Shown piece after piece: positions 4,463 through 6,178 of a DNA stretch of 6,178 bases (within the stretch, counting starts at the first letter, position 1; every line of letters begins with the position of its first letter). A program made the position numbers and the translations under genes. Under the pieces are notes generated by a model that had not been told where the DNA came from, ran no database searches, and saw only the letters and a program-made list of their open reading frames with translations. The stretch spans positions 1 to 6,178 of the forward strand of contig CAMYIQ010000215.1 of assembly GCA_947258465.1 (NCBI GenBank), in the 5' to 3' direction. The stretch comes from an uncultured Erythrobacter sp. (GTDB taxonomy: Bacteria; Pseudomonadota; Alphaproteobacteria; Sphingomonadales; Sphingomonadaceae).

Positions 4463-6178
4463 ATGAGCGGCAGCGATATTCACCCCTTCTTCGACCTGCA
4501 TACGCACGGCTTCGTGCGCATGGCGACGAGTACCCCGAAGGTGCGCACCGCCGATATCGCCTATAATGCCGAAGGCATCCTGGAACAGGCACGGATGGCA
4601 GATGCGCGGGCCGTCGACCTGCTGCTCTATCCCGAGCTTTCGCTGTCGTCCTATGCGCTTGATGACCTTCACCTGCAGTCGGCATTGCTCGATGCAGTCG
4701 AAACGCAGATCGAGGCGATCTGCGAGGCATCGCGCGCGCTTGTGCCCGTGCTCGTCTTCGGCGCCCCCTTGCGGCGCAATGGGCGGATCTACAATTGCGC
4801 ACTGATCGTGGCGCGCGGCGAGTTGCTCGGTGTCGTGCCGAAAAGCTATCTGCCGAACTACCGCGAATATTACGAAAAGCGCTGGTTCGCGCATGGCCGC
4901 GAATGCACCGGCTTGACGATCCGCTGCGGCGGGCGGGAAGTGCCTTTCGGCACCGACCTGATTTTTTCCGCCAGCGACCTGCCCGGTTTCACCTTCGGGA
5001 TCGAGATCTGCGAGGATTTCTGGGCACCCAATCCGCCCGGTACACTCGCCGCGCTGGCCGGGGCGACGATACTGCTCAACCTGTCGGCCTCGAACATCAC
5101 GATCGGCAAGTCGGACGAGCGCCATCTGCTCAGCCGGGCAAGCTCGAGCCGTTCGGTCTGCGCCTACGCCTATTCGGCCAGCGGACATGGCGAGAGCACG
5201 ACCGATCTCGCCTGGGACGGGCAGGGGATGATCTACGAGCTGGGAGACCTGCTTGTCGAAAGCGTGCGGTTCGAGCTGGAGCCGGAACTGTGCATCGCCG
5301 ATGTGGATACGCAGCGGATCCTGTCCGAACGCATGCGGATGCAGACATTCAACGATGCGGCCGAAGCGGCAGGGCGCCCGGAAGACCGGTATCGCCGCAT
5401 CGAATTCGACCATGTCGCCCCGCGCGCGGATATCGGCTTGGAGCGGCCCGTGCGGCGCTTCCCCTTCGTGCCCAACCGGGCGCACAAGCTCGACGAAGAT
5501 TGCTACGAAGCCTTCAATATCCAGGTCGATGCGCTGATGCGGCGTATTCAGGCGACCAACCCCAAATGCCTCGTCATCGGCATATCGGGCGGGCTCGATA
5601 GCACGCATGCGCTGATCGTCGCAGCCAAGGCGATGGACCGGCTGGGCCGCCCGCGCACCGATATCCGGGGCTATACGATGCCCGGTTTCGCGACGTCCGA
5701 AGGGACCAAGTCCAATGCCTGGCGGCTGATGGACGCTTTCGGCATCACTGCCGAGGAAATCGACATCAAGCCGACAGCGACCATGATGCTGAAGAACATT
5801 GGTCACGCCTTTGCCGATGGCGAGCCGGTCTACGATGTGACCTTCGAGAACGTGCAGGCGGGCTTGCGCACGGACTACCTCTTCCGCCTTGCCGGCCAGC
5901 ATGGCGGGTGGGTGATCGGGACCGGCGACCTTTCCGAACTGGCGCTCGGCTGGTGCACCTATGGCGTGGGCGATCACATGAGCCATTACGGTGTCAATGC
6001 CGGCGTGCCCAAGACGCTGATCCAGTACCTGATCCGCTGGACCACGCAGACCAGCCAGTTCGACCAGGGTGTCGATGCCGTGCTGGCCGATATCCTCGAT
6101 ACGGAGATCAGCCCCGAACTGGTCCCGGCGGGCGCGGACGGGCAGATCCAGAGCACACAGTCGATCATCGGCCCCTAC
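4214..6178 (+). CDS. nadE: Glutamine-dependent NAD+ synthetase with an N-terminal HTH-like extension (3' end outside window)
   Basis: The enzyme converts nicotinic acid adenine dinucleotide, ATP and glutamine to NAD+, AMP, PPi and glutamate in the cytosol, the last step of NAD synthesis. From ATG 4463 the protein closely follows the long NadE type of Mycobacterium tuberculosis (HGFVR, GVVPKSYLPNYREYYEKRWF). In that numbering the nitrilase-like glutaminase triad is Glu58 (YPELSLS), Lys127 (VPKSYLP) and Cys183 (EICEDFW). The synthetase domain has the PP-loop SGGLDSTHA (375-383), then YDVTFENVQAGLRTDYLFR and GTGDLSELALGW. About 100 residues are missing at the right edge. The frame is open without a stop back to ATG 4214, closed upstream by TAG 4196-4198, adding 83 residues that resemble an XRE HTH. 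Upstream of ATG 4214 is AGGGAT, 11 nt away. I list the longest frame; the function is certain, the start is not. ATG 4463 is the alternative and has its own AGAAAGG. Confidence 0.9.
   Translation, partial: MHVAGAKIRAFRETYDPPLSAGEFGTRYGDPEPWPSRTVYGWEARGKIARASVQKRLAELGICEPADWLEPASKNSDEKGPAPMSGSDIHPFFDLHTHGFVRMATSTPKVRTADIAYNAEGILEQARMADARAVDLLLYPELSLSSYALDDLHLQSALLDAVETQIEAICEASRALVPVLVFGAPLRRNGRIYNCALIVARGELLGVVPKSYLPNYREYYEKRWFAHGRECTGLTIRCGGREVPFGTDLIFSASDLPGFTFGIEICEDFWAPNPPGTLAALAGATILLNLSASNITIGKSDERHLLSRASSSRSVCAYAYSASGHGESTTDLAWDGQGMIYELGDLLVESVRFELEPELCIADVDTQRILSERMRMQTFNDAAEAAGRPEDRYRRIEFDHVAPRADIGLERPVRRFPFVPNRAHKLDEDCYEAFNIQVDALMRRIQATNPKCLVIGISGGLDSTHALIVAAKAMDRLGRPRTDIRGYTMPGFATSEGTKSNAWRLMDAFGITAEEIDIKPTATMMLKNIGHAFADGEPVYDVTFENVQAGLRTDYLFRLAGQHGGWVIGTGDLSELALGWCTYGVGDHMSHYGVNAGVPKTLIQYLIRWTTQTSQFDQGVDAVLADILDTEISPELVPAGADGQIQSTQSIIGPY
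4446..4452 (+). promoter_or_regulatory. Possible internal ribosome binding site for NadE from ATG 4463
   Basis: AGAAAGG ends 10 nt before ATG 4463, where the family's usual N-terminus begins (MSGSDIHPFFDLHTHGFVR). It would allow NadE to be made without the HTH segment, alone or as a second product. Confidence 0.4.

Noticed and set aside
4097..5986. A 629-codon open frame on the minus strand across nadE
   Set aside because: It lies antisense to a gene with unmistakable NadE motifs, shows no domain of its own, and is the expected by-product of GC-biased codon use.

Overview
The window looks like chromosomal DNA of an alphaproteobacterium, most likely a sphingomonad (Sphingomonadales, perhaps Erythrobacteraceae). 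This is inferred from the high GC content, the strongly GC-biased third codon positions and the gene types; no rRNA or marker gene confirms it. I see no CRISPR array, insertion sequence or phage gene.

Layout. (1) Positions 1-251, plus strand: the 3' end of a gene that reads like the C-terminal ligand domain of a TetR/AcrR regulator, followed by a GC-rich stem-loop that may terminate it. (2) Positions 252-654: about 400 bases with no convincing gene. (3) Positions 655-3074, minus strand, read right to left: a YghU-type glutathione S-transferase with a TTG start, a GPH/MelB-type sugar:cation symporter (MFS) with a GTG start, and a tRNA-Gln(UUG) 14 bp beyond the transporter stop. (4) A 94-bp divergent intergenic region carrying a 7-bp inverted repeat with a 10-nt centre. 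(5) Positions 3169-4170, plus strand: a bacterial (poxvirus-like) DNA topoisomerase IB with all five active-site residues. (6) From 4214 to the right edge, plus strand: glutamine-dependent NAD+ synthetase (NadE), cut off by the window end.

The most notable point is the start of the NadE reading frame. It stays open without a stop from ATG 4214, 249 bases upstream of the start expected for the family (ATG 4463). The extra 83 residues look like a Cro/CI (XRE)-type helix-turn-helix followed by a short linker. A near-perfect 17-bp palindrome (4188-4204) lies 9 bases before ATG 4214. Together these suggest a self-regulating DNA-binding NAD synthetase, analogous in design to NadR (HTH fused to NMN adenylyltransferase and ribosylnicotinamide kinase) but built on a different NAD enzyme. 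The alternative is that NadE is translated separately from ATG 4463, which has its own plausible ribosome binding site. The sequence alone cannot decide between one fused protein, two products, or an HTH gene that has lost its stop codon.

The other genes do not form an obvious pathway. The GST and transporter may be co-transcribed, and topoisomerase IB and nadE are close enough (43 bp) to share transcripts.
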